From the NCBI GenBank assembly GCA_013407085.1, contig JACCGJ010020011.1, positions 62,001 to 126,000 on the forward strand: a stretch of DNA of 64,000 bases, read 5' to 3'. Under the pieces are notes generated by a model that searched no databases, had not been told where the DNA came from, and saw only the letters and a list, made by a program, of their open reading frames with translations. The translations under genes were made by a program, and so were the position numbers. Every line of letters starts with the position of its first letter. Position 1 is the first letter of the stretch. The DNA comes from Atriophallophorus winterbourni (Eukaryota; Platyhelminthes; Trematoda; Plagiorchiida; Microphallidae). Positions 12,934 through 25,135 of the stretch are shown piece by piece.

Positions 12934-12957
12934 ATGAGAAAAAACCTTCGTACTTGG
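12934..12957 (+). CDS. micro-exon, 24 nt
   Basis: The donor gtgagt is good; the acceptor (gcataaaatttag) is purine-rich and weaker. The shared phase reads EKKPSYL after a split TAT (Tyr). One alternative frame starts with a stop. Confidence 0.6.
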
Positions 12958-13047
12958 GTGAGTATGAAATATATGTTAACTTTATCAATTTCCCAAGCTT
13001 TTTGAATTTTTATCAATTAATATCCGCGCTTGAATTTATTTCTCAAG

Positions 13048-13065
13048 TTTCGTTAAAAACGGGAG
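13048..13065 (+). CDS. micro-exon, 18 nt
   Basis: The acceptor gaatttatttctcaag and donor gtatgt flank it, only 90 bases after the preceding exon. The shared phase reads SLKTG; frame 0 is stopped. Confidence 0.6.
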
Positions 13066-13179
13066 GTATGTTCGTACAAGTTTGTGTTCGAATTTTATTC
13101 AGAACAATTGTGTGGAATTGAAAATCAATTGTATATAATATTCGCTTTCCTTATGATTCTATATTGAATTTCTTAACAG

Positions 13180-13206
13180 CGAAAGATGCTTGTGGGTTGT
13201 CAATTC
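13180..13206 (+). CDS. micro-exon, 27 nt
   Basis: The acceptor ttgaatttcttaacag and donor gtaagt flank it. The shared phase reads KDACGLSI after a split GCG (Ala). It adds one cysteine. Confidence 0.75.
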
Positions 13207-13880
13207 GTAAGTCGATAAAACATCGTTTTGTACGTATTCAAAATACAAATTTTTACATTCTAAATATTACCGTTATTAACTGTATAAATGAGAAATGAAA
13301 TAAGAATAACGAAGCTTTATTCCAAAACTTCCAAAATTTCAGCTTCAGAATAGTTTTATTAAAAAATAACAACGAATTCTATGCGAATTGCAAATTATTA
13401 GCTAATATTTTCGAAGAAAATTTACCCGTGATTTTAAAGAAACATGAAATATCATTGCTTTTTTCAACAGAGACCCCATGAATACATTTTTAATATATTA
13501 AAATCTCTAAACATAAAGAGAAATGTTCATGTATTTGGCGCAACTCAGCATTGATGGTTATAAAGAATTTGGTTCGAAAATGTTTTTGGAATGACATACT
13601 CCGCGTGTCCTATGTACTACCCATTTATAAATGTTTTATATCGAGAAGATAGTAAAGCAGATTTATCGAATAAATGCAACAAATGTCGAAAACAATTATT
13701 TTCCGTGGATCTTATACCATCTGGTTTGCATTGAGGCTTTTGATTTATAAACACATATATCGATGCAAAAAAATTAATATAACCCAAAATTTTCTCATTT
13801 CTAACATTAAAATTCAATCCGTTTTCATTTATTTGTGATCTGCGAACAAATTGGGACATTATATATGATACGTTTTACAG

Positions 13881-13907
13881 TTACCTATGAGGATGCATCT
13901 GGTGGAT
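13881..13907 (+). CDS. micro-exon, 27 nt
   Basis: The acceptor gatacgttttacag and donor gtgagt flank it. The shared phase reads TYEDASGG after a split CTT (Leu). One alternative frame is stopped. Confidence 0.75.
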
Positions 13908-14204
13908 GTGAGTTTGATAAGTTGTATGTTTAATCAATTGTCGTAGCTTGACTGAAAGTTGCACAATTTGCCGGAAACATTAATTAATTTAATTTAATTA
14001 AATTCATGTGAGGTATAACAACCTATTTTCTAATCACTAATGAGAAGAAAGATACATTTATGGAGAGCATAATTTCAACGCATGAAAATTCGCAACCAAT
14101 TACAAAAACAATTCTTGAAAAAATGCTCATTGTTATGTATTTATATCACACATAATTTTTTATGATCCGATTCATGCTGTGTGCTCTCGTCATGTATGGA
14201 AATT

Positions 14205-14295
14205 ATGTTCAGAATCCGCATGCGTTTGAAACAGTGGAAGAATAGAAAAGAAGTTACGGGTGATTGCTGCTGTTATTGGTGCCAAATTTATCCAA
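14205..14295 (+). repeat. fragment of dispersed repeat R
   Basis: It starts with cagaatccgcatgcgtttga and continues through aacagtggaagaatag, like the 3' half of repeat R, then diverges. Confidence 0.5.
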
Positions 14296-14476
14296 CGTGC
14301 TCATATAGGCACAAATAGTTTGAATAAAAGAAAATAATGAGCATGCATAGATGACAAAGTTATTCAATTTGATTTAACTGTTTCTTACATTAATTATAAA
14401 AATAAATGTTTGGAAAGATATTCCAACAAATTTAACCCAATTTTTACCTAATCGCATTTCTTTAAATTTTCGTTAG

Positions 14477-14509
14477 GTATTCACTACCCAATGAAAGATA
14501 TTGAAGATC
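14477..14509 (+). CDS. micro-exon, 33 nt
   Basis: The acceptor aaattttcgttag and donor gtacgt flank it. Both alternative frames are stopped; only the shared phase is open and reads IHYPMKDIED after a split TGT (Cys). This exon fixes the phase of the whole chain. Confidence 0.75.
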
Positions 14510-15482
14510 GTACGTCAATAAAAATAAATTCATTAATGATTTTGAAAAATTCACAGTAATATTTCTTCCGTAGTTCATCCACCCAGGCTTTCCTTGTAAA
14601 ACACAAAATTTCTGACGAGTTCGAAATCCTCTAATTTACAGCATCGATAACCGAATTATTAACAACAATTATTAAGATTTAGAAAATGCAATATTTCGTA
14701 TATAAGATTGGTTGTCTTCATTATTAAAATTAACGAACTAAGGAAATATCGCTATTTAGAACATTTTCTGCTTCTAAACGGTTTTAAAAAGAAAACACTG
14801 ACTTCAATTTCAACCAGAATAATTATAATAGTATACGACCAAATCGAGAATAAATATTGGAAATAAAAAATGATTGTTATAAAAGTCGAAATTAAATTAA
14901 TTTCGATTGTGACCCATTTTAATTTGCTTGAATAAAGAAATAAACTCTCGTCTGTCGGAAATATTTTGCACCCATGCGCTTTAATTTACAGTCACTTTAA
15001 GGGAATATATTTCGCATAATTTCGTATAGTTCCTTATTGAAATGCATGCTGTATTATCCTCCATTAAAATCTCGTACTCTGTGGATTTCTGGTGAATCAA
15101 ACGTGGTTTAGCCCAGTTTTTGTTGTTGAACACATTCAGTTGTAGCGTTACAAATGTCAAAACAGTCCCATTCAAAGAAAAAAACAACGCCAAGCCGCAA
15201 GCAGCTGTACGCTGTACTAAGCTATTCGGGAGCATTGGCATTGTGTTTTAACACTAAACCCCCAGCAGCTGAGAATAGTAATTACCCTTTCACAACTTAA
15301 TAGACACTGCACAATTAGTTCATACGGGGCCGTTACGAACAAGCTTTTCCCAAATCGTAAGGTTAGTGACTAGAAATGTTATATCGCTATAGAAAACGTA
15401 TTTGCACGATCTACTGAAAGAGAGAATCCTAATTTTGAATTTTTCTCAGTAATTACACTGAAATTCGATTATTTTTTATTAC

Positions 15483-15545
15483 GTACCCTTGAATGAACCA
15501 GCTCGGGCAGCGCTATCGTAATAGGGTGAACATGACATATTGAAC
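15483..15545 (-). mobile_element. small RTE fragment
   Basis: The minus-strand sequence matches the LLRQRRLRWLGH region of the element at 120-165 (the block cgtaatagggtgaacatg is shared with one mismatch). Only a remnant. Confidence 0.5.
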
Positions 15546-15826
15546 AGATTAGAAAATTACCTGTATCCACCTGATGAAGGCAAACAAAAATAAACCGGTT
15601 TTTCTATGTAAGTGCAAGAAATTTGAGCAATACAATTCTTTGGTCGGAATGATTGGTTATTTGCTTCAACAACGATGTTTTCGAGGTGCCACGGATGCTC
15701 CGTTAATGTTAGCTATTAAATATGCATTTCGATCTGTGACATTTAGTTCCAAGGTTTTATGTAGCTGCCCGTTTTATTTGAAGCTTTGACATTTTCCGAT
15801 TTTACGGAATTATTTCTGTACAATAG

Positions 15827-15850
15827 CGGACACCAAACCGACATCTCAGG
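15827..15850 (+). CDS. micro-exon, 24 nt
   Basis: The acceptor aattatttctgtacaatag and donor gtaagt flank it. The shared phase reads DTKPTSQ after a split CCG (Pro). Thr/Ser/Pro-rich, as in many secreted MEG peptides. Confidence 0.75.
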
Positions 15851-16837
15851 GTAAGTAACCGGAATAAATCTGATTATGTCTATTTATTGTCTTTTCAATC
15901 GCAATCATGCGAAACATTCTCGGTGTAATCATTTTGTTTGTTTATTAATAATAAATACTAAGACTGTTCATAAACTATGATGATTGTTACAATGGACTCG
16001 AGATATTAATTTTAATGTATGTCAAAATATTTATTTAATTGTTTATTTTATTCTGATGCTTGGTATTGACTGACATACATGAACCTTGGTTTTCAAAGCA
16101 GTGGTTACATTACAGCTCATCGGTTATAAATATTTGATAATAAATTCTTTCCTTACGCAATAGTCATAAGCTTCTACGATTTAGCAGTAATTCGGACAGT
16201 GCACACTTCACTTTATTATATGACAATTAGAACTGTTATCTCTCGTTGATGGAGCTGCGTAATATTCTTATCAATGTAGACTTCAAACGTCTACAACACG
16301 TTTAAGTTAGGTTGACATGTTTCATCATTAAGAGGATTTTCATTTGTATCAATTAAGGTAAGATAGCTGATAGTTCCTATCATTTGCAGCAAAAACACAC
16401 CCAAGTAGTTGATTTTTATTGCGGTATCCACAGTATTGATTTCCAAAAAAAGTGCGATAGGAAGTCAAGCTTAATGCCGGAAATTTACAAAATAGAAATC
16501 TGCAGATCTTGTGTCACACACATAATGAACATTTTAACTAATTAGATCCGTTTTGAAATCTCTTGCTAGTGGTACGCAAGTTATGAAATGTGCAACTGTA
16601 ATCACCTCAATGGGTAATATTCCATAAAAAAATATTGAGGAATAAATTTGAAGAATATTGTAATGTGGTTCCCTTTCATTAATTTGAATATGTCATATTT
16701 TTCAAAAGTATTGTATAGTATGAATAGATTTAATTGAACGAAACATTCAAGGAAGTAATACAAAATGGGTTTTTCATGATTTATAAAGATAATATTTCGA
16801 TACAAACCAAAATATCCAAAACGATATCTTACTTCAG

Positions 16838-16852
16838 ATACAATAGGGAACG
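16838..16852 (+). CDS. micro-exon, 15 nt
   Basis: The acceptor gatatcttacttcag and donor gtaagc flank it. The shared phase reads TIGN after a split GAT (Asp). Confidence 0.7.
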
Positions 16853-18724
16853 GTAAGCGCCTAACAAGATTTTGATAAACGTATATTAATATATAAAAAT
16901 ATTTAATATATATCTTACTGCGATGAGTGAAAACAGCACGAAAACGGTCTTGAGTTGTGACGAAAAAGCGTCCAAATCGATATTATATATATATTTTTTC
17001 GAAGTCATGTAAATTGAATCTTCTCCAATTGTTTGATTATAATTGCTACACAATTGTAATATTGGAAACATATTGGCATCCAATGTTTCAAGTAGTGAAT
17101 TCATGAAGCATTCTAATCAGTGTCCATTCAGTGAAGTTTCTTGAGTCCGAGTTTTTTTATCTAAATAAATTTTTAAATATCAATGTGTGCCTCAAAACGT
17201 TCCCGTCCAAATAAAGAAAAAATACAACATGCTTTATGCATTCTAATATTGTACACGAAATATAGCGAAGGCGAATCCATTAAAGTGTATGTATAACGTT
17301 TATAATATTTAAGCTAACGTTAAAAACAGTAACCCAGAAGACATTTCATACGACAATCGCGTGCTACCTTCCAATACAAATATTTCAGCTCCTATGCATT
17401 ATATATATATATTATTGGTGTACTTTCCTATTGATTCATGAATATAAGAATGGTTTTCAAAATGTTTACTGACGCCATTTTTTTAAAATAAAGTTCTCGT
17501 TTATTCCTTTAATTAAAGCATGCCTATGTGTAAAACTTATTTTTACATGATGCTTATTTCATTTACCTTTCAATTGCCTCTCAAGGTCCTGATTTTAAAA
17601 ATTGTTCACGATCTTTTGTTAGAGCAAATTACTGAACAAAATATATAACTGTTTCGTTTACTTTAAGGCGCAAAGAAACATTACTGTATGTCTTTTAAAA
17701 ATACAAAATTTGTTAACAAATAACTGTAGCACGTTAATTCTTTGTTCATACAGAATTTCAGTCTACTGTTGTCGGCTTTAAATGTGTTTAGCTTTAGTTA
17801 ACTTCAATATAACTAACCTATCTATATATTTCTGTTTCTTCAAAATTTTGTTTTGTCTTAACAAGCACCATACATTATATTTCGAAAGCCAGGATCTTTT
17901 CTAGACATACGTTGGAGGTAAAAAAAATTAATTCAGACGAATATTTAGTTGCTGAATATCATCAGACCACCTACATTACTCTAGTTGATTTTTCCAACAC
18001 AAAGTTGAAGGAAAGAAATCAATGCATATACTGACAGATCGTTTATTATTCTGAGCAGATTCACAAACGAAGGTCATTTATATAGAAATGTTCGCACACG
18101 CCGCATCACGCCCACTATGATCAAAGGACTATTTGCAGAACTCCTGTTCCTTAACCAAACATCCCATGTCCTCGGTTAATGCTACGAAATTCAAGTAAAC
18201 ATCTAGACTTCTTTCAACACATTTTAGTTAATCGTATGATTTCTAGCGACTCAGTTAACTGTTTGCAATTGTAGCTATTTATTTGTTCAAATTGCTTTGA
18301 TGAACTGAAAATTCATGCCACTTATTACTGCATTATCTTTCTTTAGTATGAAACATTTTCATAAAATAAGTTTTTGTAGATTTGAACAATAGTTAATGAT
18401 TGTAACGGGGATTATAATTGGGCAATCATTTCTGTGGGTGAGGGATGATATTTGGAAAACTTAAGGCAATTCAAAACACTAATTGTATAAAATTCCACAT
18501 TTAAAATTCGTGAAGAAATTCAATGGAGCATTCAGAGTATTAGAAATAGAGTACGTTGTAATCGCGTTAAGGTTTAAAACTGTACTTTCTAGGTATCCTT
18601 GCTATTTGGATTTGTGTAACTTACTGCGAATTGCGTACAATTACGTTGAATTTGTTCTCAATTTTGTGGCTTCATGGCACTTATCAAATATTATACAGTT
18701 CATGCAATACTAATGACATATCAG
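16853..18724. other. intron-like DNA
   Basis: AT-rich with no supported 3n exon. A splice-like pair at 17866/17917 gives 52 bases, which breaks the pattern and is treated as rejected. Confidence 0.4.
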
Positions 18725-18894
18725 GTAGCAAGTTAGTTCTAAATGTTAATCAAAAATCGTTTATCGTTTGCGACACAGAATGCACGGGCAGGAAATTCTG
18801 TGTCGAATGTTTCACTCCAAACAGTTTTGGAGATATTTTGCAAGCAGCATTTTCTAGTAATCTATCTAGACTAGGTGACGCTAGTCGGTATTAA
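18725..18894 (+). CDS. candidate exon, Cys-rich, terminal or 150-nt internal
   Basis: From the AG at 18723-18724 the shared phase is open for 55 codons to TAA. It includes FIVCDTECTGRKFCVECF, with four cysteines in a short span. A GTGACG at 18875 would instead give a symmetric 150-nt exon. The acceptor has a poor pyrimidine tract. The residue pattern looks coding, but I do not recognise a family. Confidence 0.35.
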
Positions 18895-19166
18895 GAACTA
18901 TAATAAGGCGTGTATCCGATTCCATAAATTTGCTACGTTATGCTCAATGATGATTGAGTGAAGGATTCAAGTTTCATAACCATCACATATTTATTAACTG
19001 AAAATAATTCATGGGATATTATATTGTTGTATTTTATTTGGAACAAATTTAATCAACATCTTGTTTTAAGTTTTCAAACTGGAAAATTGCGCTTCACCAC
19101 AAGTATTACTTATTGTGACATTCAGTGAATCTGTGTTATTCTAATACAAATTTTCTACTAATGAAG

Positions 19167-19190
19167 CGGAAGAGTGCGAACATGGGACAG
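19167..19190 (+). CDS. micro-exon, 24 nt
   Basis: The acceptor aattttctactaatgaag and donor gtaatt flank it. The shared phase reads EECEHGT after a split GCG (Ala). Acidic with one cysteine. Confidence 0.6.
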
Positions 19191-19373
19191 GTAATTGAAA
19201 TAGTATAGCCACGCATATATATAAACAATTTTTTTCGGTTAGCATGGTTAAGTTATCTAAGCGATATTCAGCTTCACATGCATAAGATATGAGTATACGA
19301 AGGATTAATTGAATTTTTAAAATCGGTAAATTAAATTTAGTTCAATTAAGCGAAAGCTTCAAAATAATTACAG

Positions 19374-19465
19374 GTGGTGTGCCAAAACATGTGGACCATA
19401 TTTCCCCAATTCTTTTTGTAATTGAGGATTCGCAAAGGCAAATGAGTAACTTTGTTCACATATAG
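19374..19465 (+). CDS. weak candidate 3' exon
   Basis: The AG at 19372-19373 opens the shared phase for 29 codons (starting GVPKHVDHISPILFV) to TAG. The acceptor tract is poor, and 29 open codons is not rare in such DNA. Listed for completeness. Confidence 0.15.
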
Positions 19466-19804
19466 TTGAGTTGTGTCGTTACTGTGTTCCAATATTAACA
19501 TAGAAATATTACGCAATTATAATTACGGATAAAATTCAAATAATATTTCAGAAGAACAAATAAATCAAGTTACATTTTAAGACACCTTTGTGATACAGAA
19601 CTGAATACTCATTGTTGAGAACATTTAGGTTGTTTGATACTTTTGCACGAATAAAGTTATTATAATCAATTGATCTGTTAAGTGCCTTTCATATTTTCAA
19701 CGATTGACGTCAAGTAATTGTATTGATTTCTGATAAAAAAGCTTAGCCCGTTCATTATTGTGAAACAAACACTATAAGAGATAGTCCGAGCTGAGGCACT
19801 GGAC

Positions 19805-20350
19805 ATGATAATCAGTTGCCTGCAGTCTGCTGACCAACCTGAATTTATTGCTTACTTGCAGGAACACATCCGTTCGCTAATGGATTGTTTTCCGTCGGCA
19901 TGCTTGTGCAAGACCAGTGACATTGGTCAAGTGGTTCTATCGCCTCGAATCATCACTGTTAAAAGCTGTCAGTTCGAAGCACTACATCATTTTACATATA
20001 ATGGTTTCAACATTGCGAAAGCCTCTGGCTCGAAAAAGAGATTGATATGCAGATTTTCAGAGCTACCAACCTCTTGTCCCGTTTGAACTCTCTTGTATCG
20101 AGGAACAGCAAGTTGACAGTGAAAACAATGATAATATTATAAAACACGTGCGTACTGTAGGCTTTAGTTCACGGCAGTTAGTCCTGGACCATCTATGCAA
20201 GACAGGAACGGATTTTGAATGTTTTTTATTTACGAAGCTTTCGCATTATCTTTAATATATCTTGAAGGGACAATGTGACGAATGAAGATGTGCTTTTAAA
20301 ATCTTGTATAGAGAGCATGTTCACTCTACTACGACAACGCCGCCTACGGG
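19805..20350 (+). mobile_element. decayed RTE-like RT fragment
   Basis: The translation 19805-20086 aligns to the RT of the first element in the same order (SADQPEFIAYLQEHIRSLMD against AAFIAHSQENLQSLLD; LSPRIITVKSCQFEALHHFT against SPPIITVVNCQLEPVHHFT). About 20315-20345 matches the LLRQRRLR block. Plus strand, so inserted independently of the 1-3415 copy. Confidence 0.75.
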
Positions 20351-21344
20351 TGCTAAATCATATATACTGGAATGTAAATGATCTTATTTCCGAAGATAAA
20401 ATATATATAAAATTTATGTCATAATGTGGATATTTAGCAGGCGGCACGATCAAGTTTGCAAGAGATAAACGCTGACCGACCGAATATGTTTCATCGCTGT
20501 TAGCGCTGCAAGAAATATTATCACTTACGTAGTAGATTGTTTACTCATTTTAATCGGTGTGGATCAATAATCTATCATACACTTTTGATGTACAGCCATG
20601 TTGCATATTGACCGAAAGAGGCCAACGCAATATGATATAAGCTATTACTTGAAATAATGAACTATTGAAACCATGGTTCCTCATCGTGTAATCAGGTACT
20701 ACCGCAAGAAGTCCGTTACGCAACAGTTATCACCTCAATGGGTAATATTCCTATCACGGTCATGTGAGAAAAAGTCATTTGAAATTATTCTAAACCATAA
20801 TTCTGTCGTTGATTTTATTCCGCAAAAATATGCGCTTGAAGGTTTCAATGGAAAATGGATTGCTTAATGTTAACCTTTGAATATTTAACCAGTTGCCTAA
20901 CTCGCCAAACTTATTGGATATTACAGCAATTTACCTACTGGAAATAGAAATATTCTGATGTGCTCCTCCCTCGCAACAAATAAATTTCACCCCACTGGAC
21001 AGTAAAATCCAAGATGTTTTTAAAATATTTGTTGGTGTTAATATTATCAGCAATAGTTGGGTATTATGGTACAACACGTATAACATATAACGTATAATAA
21101 TCGTTTTATAATTGTAAGAAGAGAAAACTGAGAAGTGTTACCTATATTGAACATTCTACACTCTTTCAGTAAAATTTACCGTGTATTGTAAAAACGTGAG
21201 TTATTGTGTTCTTCCTGATAGAAATGTGGTAATGCCATGTTGATATCAGACAAATTTCTCTCTGTAAACTTCGCAATATCTGACGCGAATTTGCGTAGAC
21301 ATTCTTGTCTAAAATGCTCATGTGCATGCTGATCCATCACGCAC

Positions 21345-21392
<48 letters not shown>

Positions 21393-21525
21393 GTAAATCG
21401 TTTACATGATGATCACATTATATTTCGTGAGATTAAATTCTCATTCGGAAGCCCGCATTTTTGTTATCGTGGTATTTTGTGTTTACTAAGAATATGCTTG
21501 TTGGATACATTGAATACATTTGCAG
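20351..21525. other. intron-like DNA with (TA)n tract
   Basis: No supported exon. (TA)n at about 21352-21389. The segment near 20723-20752 (ending tcacctcaatgggtaatatt) repeats one near 16590-16622. Confidence 0.4.
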
Positions 21526-21704
21526 ATTTACCTCTGAGAACATCACATGTGAACTCTAATTATACAAATAGGTTTATTTTGAACATCGATAAAAATGTTT
21601 CATCCATTTTACAAAATTCTACCTCGAAAGAAGGAATATTCTTTTATCTCGGATTCAGTTTTCATACTTTGATTTGCACCAAATTATATTTTATTAATTT
21701 ATGA
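21526..21704 (+). CDS. candidate alternative 3' exon
   Basis: From the acceptor ttgaatacatttgcag the shared phase is open for 58 codons to TGA. It begins LPLRTSHVNSNYTNRF and ends TKLYFINL, with several N-x-S/T sites. AT-rich codons and no known motif keep the confidence low. Confidence 0.25.
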
Positions 21705-22511
21705 ACAATTCACTAGAATATGCTAATTTCTAAACACTATAATTTTCAAGATATTAATTTGGATGCATCAAGGCTCTTTGTACATCAATAAATATGCATA
21801 TGCTGTTGATAATGGTTCAATTAATAGATTAATCACCTTGAAAGATTACAATCATAGGCCCTTGTTTAGAATTATTTTTCAACATTTTTTATCATACAAT
21901 CACTGGAAGGAATTAATAACACCATTTACTAATAGGGAGTATCAACAGTTTCTCTAAGTGAGTTGTTTGAAAAAGAATATATGTTATGTTAATTTTGCTG
22001 CATTTATTTGCACGAAATTTTGAAACTTGGTTCAAATGAGATACATTCCGCAATTCAATACAACAACTTTTTAAAAATAATTCAAATCAAATGGTAACAC
22101 ATCTAGTTTAACTGTTCAAGAAAATCATTAATTGATCACAAATAATAAATGTTTTCTAAATTATAATTTCCAAAACAAAAAATTCAAAATTGAAGATGTT
22201 AGAAAATATACAAAATAACACTGTAATTCCTACGATAATATTCTACAATATTTTGCTATAATATATCTGAGAAATGAAGCAAAGCAAGCAAATGTGTAGT
22301 GTGAGCAGTTCCTAATCAAACTGTCCCTAACGGATGAGGGCAATAAACAAGAAACCGTTCGTGGAATGTCTGTGTCTGTGATGTATATGTATGACAATTA
22401 GCGTTTTTGAAGCATTATATAATGGATTTTTATTAAAATGAGCATTCCAAACACCGGCATTTCGCAGTTCATAGGCGGTACTATGTTATGTATAATTAAA
22501 TTTGTTTACAG

Positions 22512-22550
22512 AGGAATCTGACACATATACGACCAAGAGACCATCTGGTG
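22512..22550 (+). CDS. micro-exon, 39 nt
   Basis: The acceptor aatttgtttacag and donor gtaagc flank it. The shared phase reads ESDTYTTKRPSG after a split GAG (Glu). It is followed by an intron of only 65 bases. Confidence 0.7.
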
Positions 22551-22615
22551 GTAAGCAAGTGATATATCAATTCCCAGTATATAATGAAAAGCAATTTTGA
22601 ACTTCCAATTCTCAG

Positions 22616-22815
22616 CAGACCAGTTATTCACAAAAGATTTTTTTCCTCAACTTAAACCGAAATGTGCAAATATTGATGTAATCGCGGTATTCTCCCAATG
22701 TCGGTGTTATTTACATTCACAATTCTATAAACGTTTTGTTAACTGCCATAATCAACTCGTAAGTATAGACAGGCTATTTAACTTCCATTTTACAAATGAT
22801 GTTTTGGTCGTCTAG
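22616..22815 (+). CDS. candidate last exon, Cys-rich
   Basis: The acceptor gaacttccaattctcag continues the shared phase (split GCA, Ala) for 65 codons to TAG. The first residues are DQLFTKDFFPQLKPKC; four cysteines lie in the first two thirds. A GTAAGT at 22759 would make an internal exon of 143 bases, which does not fit the symmetric pattern, so a terminal exon is preferred. AATAAA follows 85 bases after the stop. Confidence 0.5.
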
Positions 22816-22899
22816 TTAAATATACATTATACCATCTCAGGAGCATTGGCAGGAAATAGTTCGAATAATGTGTAAATAAGTGACGACATATTTTCCTAT

Positions 22900-22905
22900 A
22901 ATAAA
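22900..22905 (+). promoter_or_regulatory. candidate poly(A) signal AATAAA
   Basis: Lies 84 bases after the TAG of the candidate last exon. The motif is common in AT-rich DNA, so the support is positional only. Confidence 0.4.
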
Positions 22906-24871
22906 TAGAATTTGGAAACTTAAACTACACAGTTCATTTGCTCATTATAATACTATAAATTATGTACTATATAAACACAAGGAATTTATTATGATATAAT
23001 AAATAATATAAAGGCACAAGTGTGGAATCATGTTGATCAATGTTTAGCAGCAATTTAGGAGTTCAACGATATATAATTGTTTGTGTCATTTTATAAATTT
23101 TGCTCGTGATTTTTTACAATATTTTCCTTTTAACATCGAGTGATATACCACCTTGAAACAGCCGAGAATGCCAAATAACTGATAACGTGTAGCGATGATG
23201 AGTTTTGTTAAACACATTATTTCCCGCAGAACATTAGATAACACCGTTTTGTCGCGTAAACTTGAGCATACAATTGTTTCCAAATGTTGAACAATATGTT
23301 ACTCAGAATGAACTCGCGGAGCGCAATGGATAAACATTTATACACACACATTAATTAATACATCTGCAGCAACATGAGTTACCTGAATGATATGATAGAT
23401 GAGACGGTCAAATTTACATTAATTTACTGGTTGAAATTTATTTAGAAAATTCTTAGATTGTTCAGCGGATTTGTCGCTGGTGTTTCAAATAAATCATTAA
23501 CATAAAATAAGCCGGAAACAAAATCTTCTAAATTAGATAGCCTGGCGATCTCTTTGGTAAATCGAAGCAGTTCCAGCTTAACAGCGATCTAATAGCACGT
23601 TTCAATAGAACCACTCAAAAAGAAACACCAAATGGCATAGGCATTCGCGAATTCCTTTTTTTCCCTAAATAAGTCAATATCTAATTTATTTTTGTGATTG
23701 GTTGAAATAACAATCAGTGAGTAGTGTTAAGTACGGGAAAACTGGTGAACGAAAACATGTGATCATATGAACTTTTCACTCTATGTATTTTGAAATATAT
23801 AAAGTTGAATCTGCTCTCAGGAATTAAGTAACAGGTGAATCGATTGCCGACTAATATCAATTATTGGAAAAATGGGTCGAGCTCTACAAAATGACTGCTC
23901 AAATGTCACCAGGTTTCCTTAGTTTGCACGTGAAGATTTGGATTACTTAAATACCACTAAACGTCTTGCATACCTCAGATAATCAGTCGATCTCGTCGTG
24001 AAACAAACCATGGTGATCATAGAATTCAAACGAAGCTCATTAGATTCCTTTCCCTGTTTTTGTTAAACTCAGTAAAATAAATTTATAAAATGGTTCGTTG
24101 GTGGAAAACGATAAAAAATCAAAGTGTGTGCAACGTGCCATTAAGCCAATAATTATGACAATATTCCGATGTAAAAACGTTATTAATTTGTAGATTTTAA
24201 AGCTTTATTTGAAACATTATCCATTGCGAATTATGGATAATGCAACTGTATAATTTCGAAGATACTATATAAGAGTAACTTCAAAACAGTTTGGCATATT
24301 TACGTCATTATCAATAATAATACGCGAGAAATGGCACTTGCAAATATTATAAATGATCCAAAAGCTTAAAATTCGACGTTTTATATGTAGATAAAGAGCG
24401 AGTGTGACACAGTTTCGTTCTAGTTGATCAAAATACAAGAAACGCGTTTCGCTAAATGCTATACTCAACTCTTGAGAAAGTATAGACAGTGTACTGAACG
24501 TTCATTTCACAAGTGAAACTTTCTTCGTCTGGTTATATTTGCGCACGAACGAAACTCAAAAGCATTACCAGGAAATAGTTATATTGATGTGTGAATAAGT
24601 TACGCCATACTTCTCTATAATCAATGAAAACTGAAAACCTGAACTCCAAAGCAAATTACGAAGCTAAGAATGAAACATCAAAATCTTTTCCCAAATCTGT
24701 TTGGTTCATCAGAGAATATATTATAGAGCATTTTAACTAGCACATAAAATTTAACTAATACCACTCTTGACTAAGATACCAGATCCAGAAGCTTAGATAG
24801 TGGAGTAAATTAAGCGAATATTGGAAACCTTAAGCTCGATGAGGTGGTTTCGTCCCCACAACTTGATGATG

Positions 24872-24874
<3 letters not shown>
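22906..24874. other. intergenic or intron DNA, nothing recognised
   Basis: AT-rich with no supported 3n exon, retroelement or RNA gene. Short open frames here lack motifs. Confidence 0.4.

Positions 24875-24934
<60 letters not shown>
24875..24934. repeat. (TA)n microsatellite abutting gypsy LTR
   Basis: Perfect TA repeat that ends exactly where the 5' LTR sequence begins, part-way into the LTR. Confidence 0.95.
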
Positions 24935-24937
<3 letters not shown>

Positions 24938-25105
24938 CTGTCCGCTGTGTGCGTTGACTTATTGATTTCCGATCGATCACTCACGCGCCACGCTTTTAAA
25001 CTTTGTCCATCAATAATATAACACTGGTTTCGTTCACAAGTCCGGTCGTTTGTTCTTGCTGTTCTTTCGGGAATAAGTGCTTTGTGCTTACTTGTGAATA
25101 TAACA
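24935..25105 (+). repeat. gypsy 5' LTR, truncated at its start
   Basis: Matches 26876-27042 with few mismatches. The first bases of the LTR (TGTTGTGTCTACGCTGCATA in the right copy) are absent, replaced by (TA)n. Confidence 0.9.
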
Positions 25106-25135
25106 ACTGGCGTCGCGATTCACTGAACCTGTGAC

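Larger units (their letters stand above)
3538..22815 (+). other. candidate micro-exon gene (MEG), 5' end not found
   Basis: This span holds 15 candidate internal exons of 12-39 nt plus a candidate 200-nt last exon, separated by introns of 65 to 3,468 bases. Every internal exon listed is a multiple of 3, follows an AG and precedes GTAAG, GTGAG, GTATG, GTACG or GTAAT. All are open in one shared phase (first two bases finish a codon begun in the previous exon). Six (3538, 11967, 12934, 13048, 13881 and 14477) have a stop in at least one alternative frame. Schistosome MEGs are known for exactly this design: symmetric exons under about 36 nt making secreted, variable proteins, usually with a conventional first exon coding a signal peptide. 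That first exon was not found and may lie upstream of the retrotransposon or outside the window. Confidence 0.65.

Noticed and set aside
16344..16368. Splice-like pair before gtaagat giving 25 nt
   Set aside because: Not a multiple of 3 and no alternative AG fixes it.
17866..17917. Splice-like pair giving a 52-nt exon (or 29 nt from an inner AG)
   Set aside because: Neither length is a multiple of 3, and joining it breaks the phase of the next exons.
23820..23834. ctgctctcag followed by a 14-base exon and gtgaat
   Set aside because: Length is not 3n and the shared phase meets TAA.
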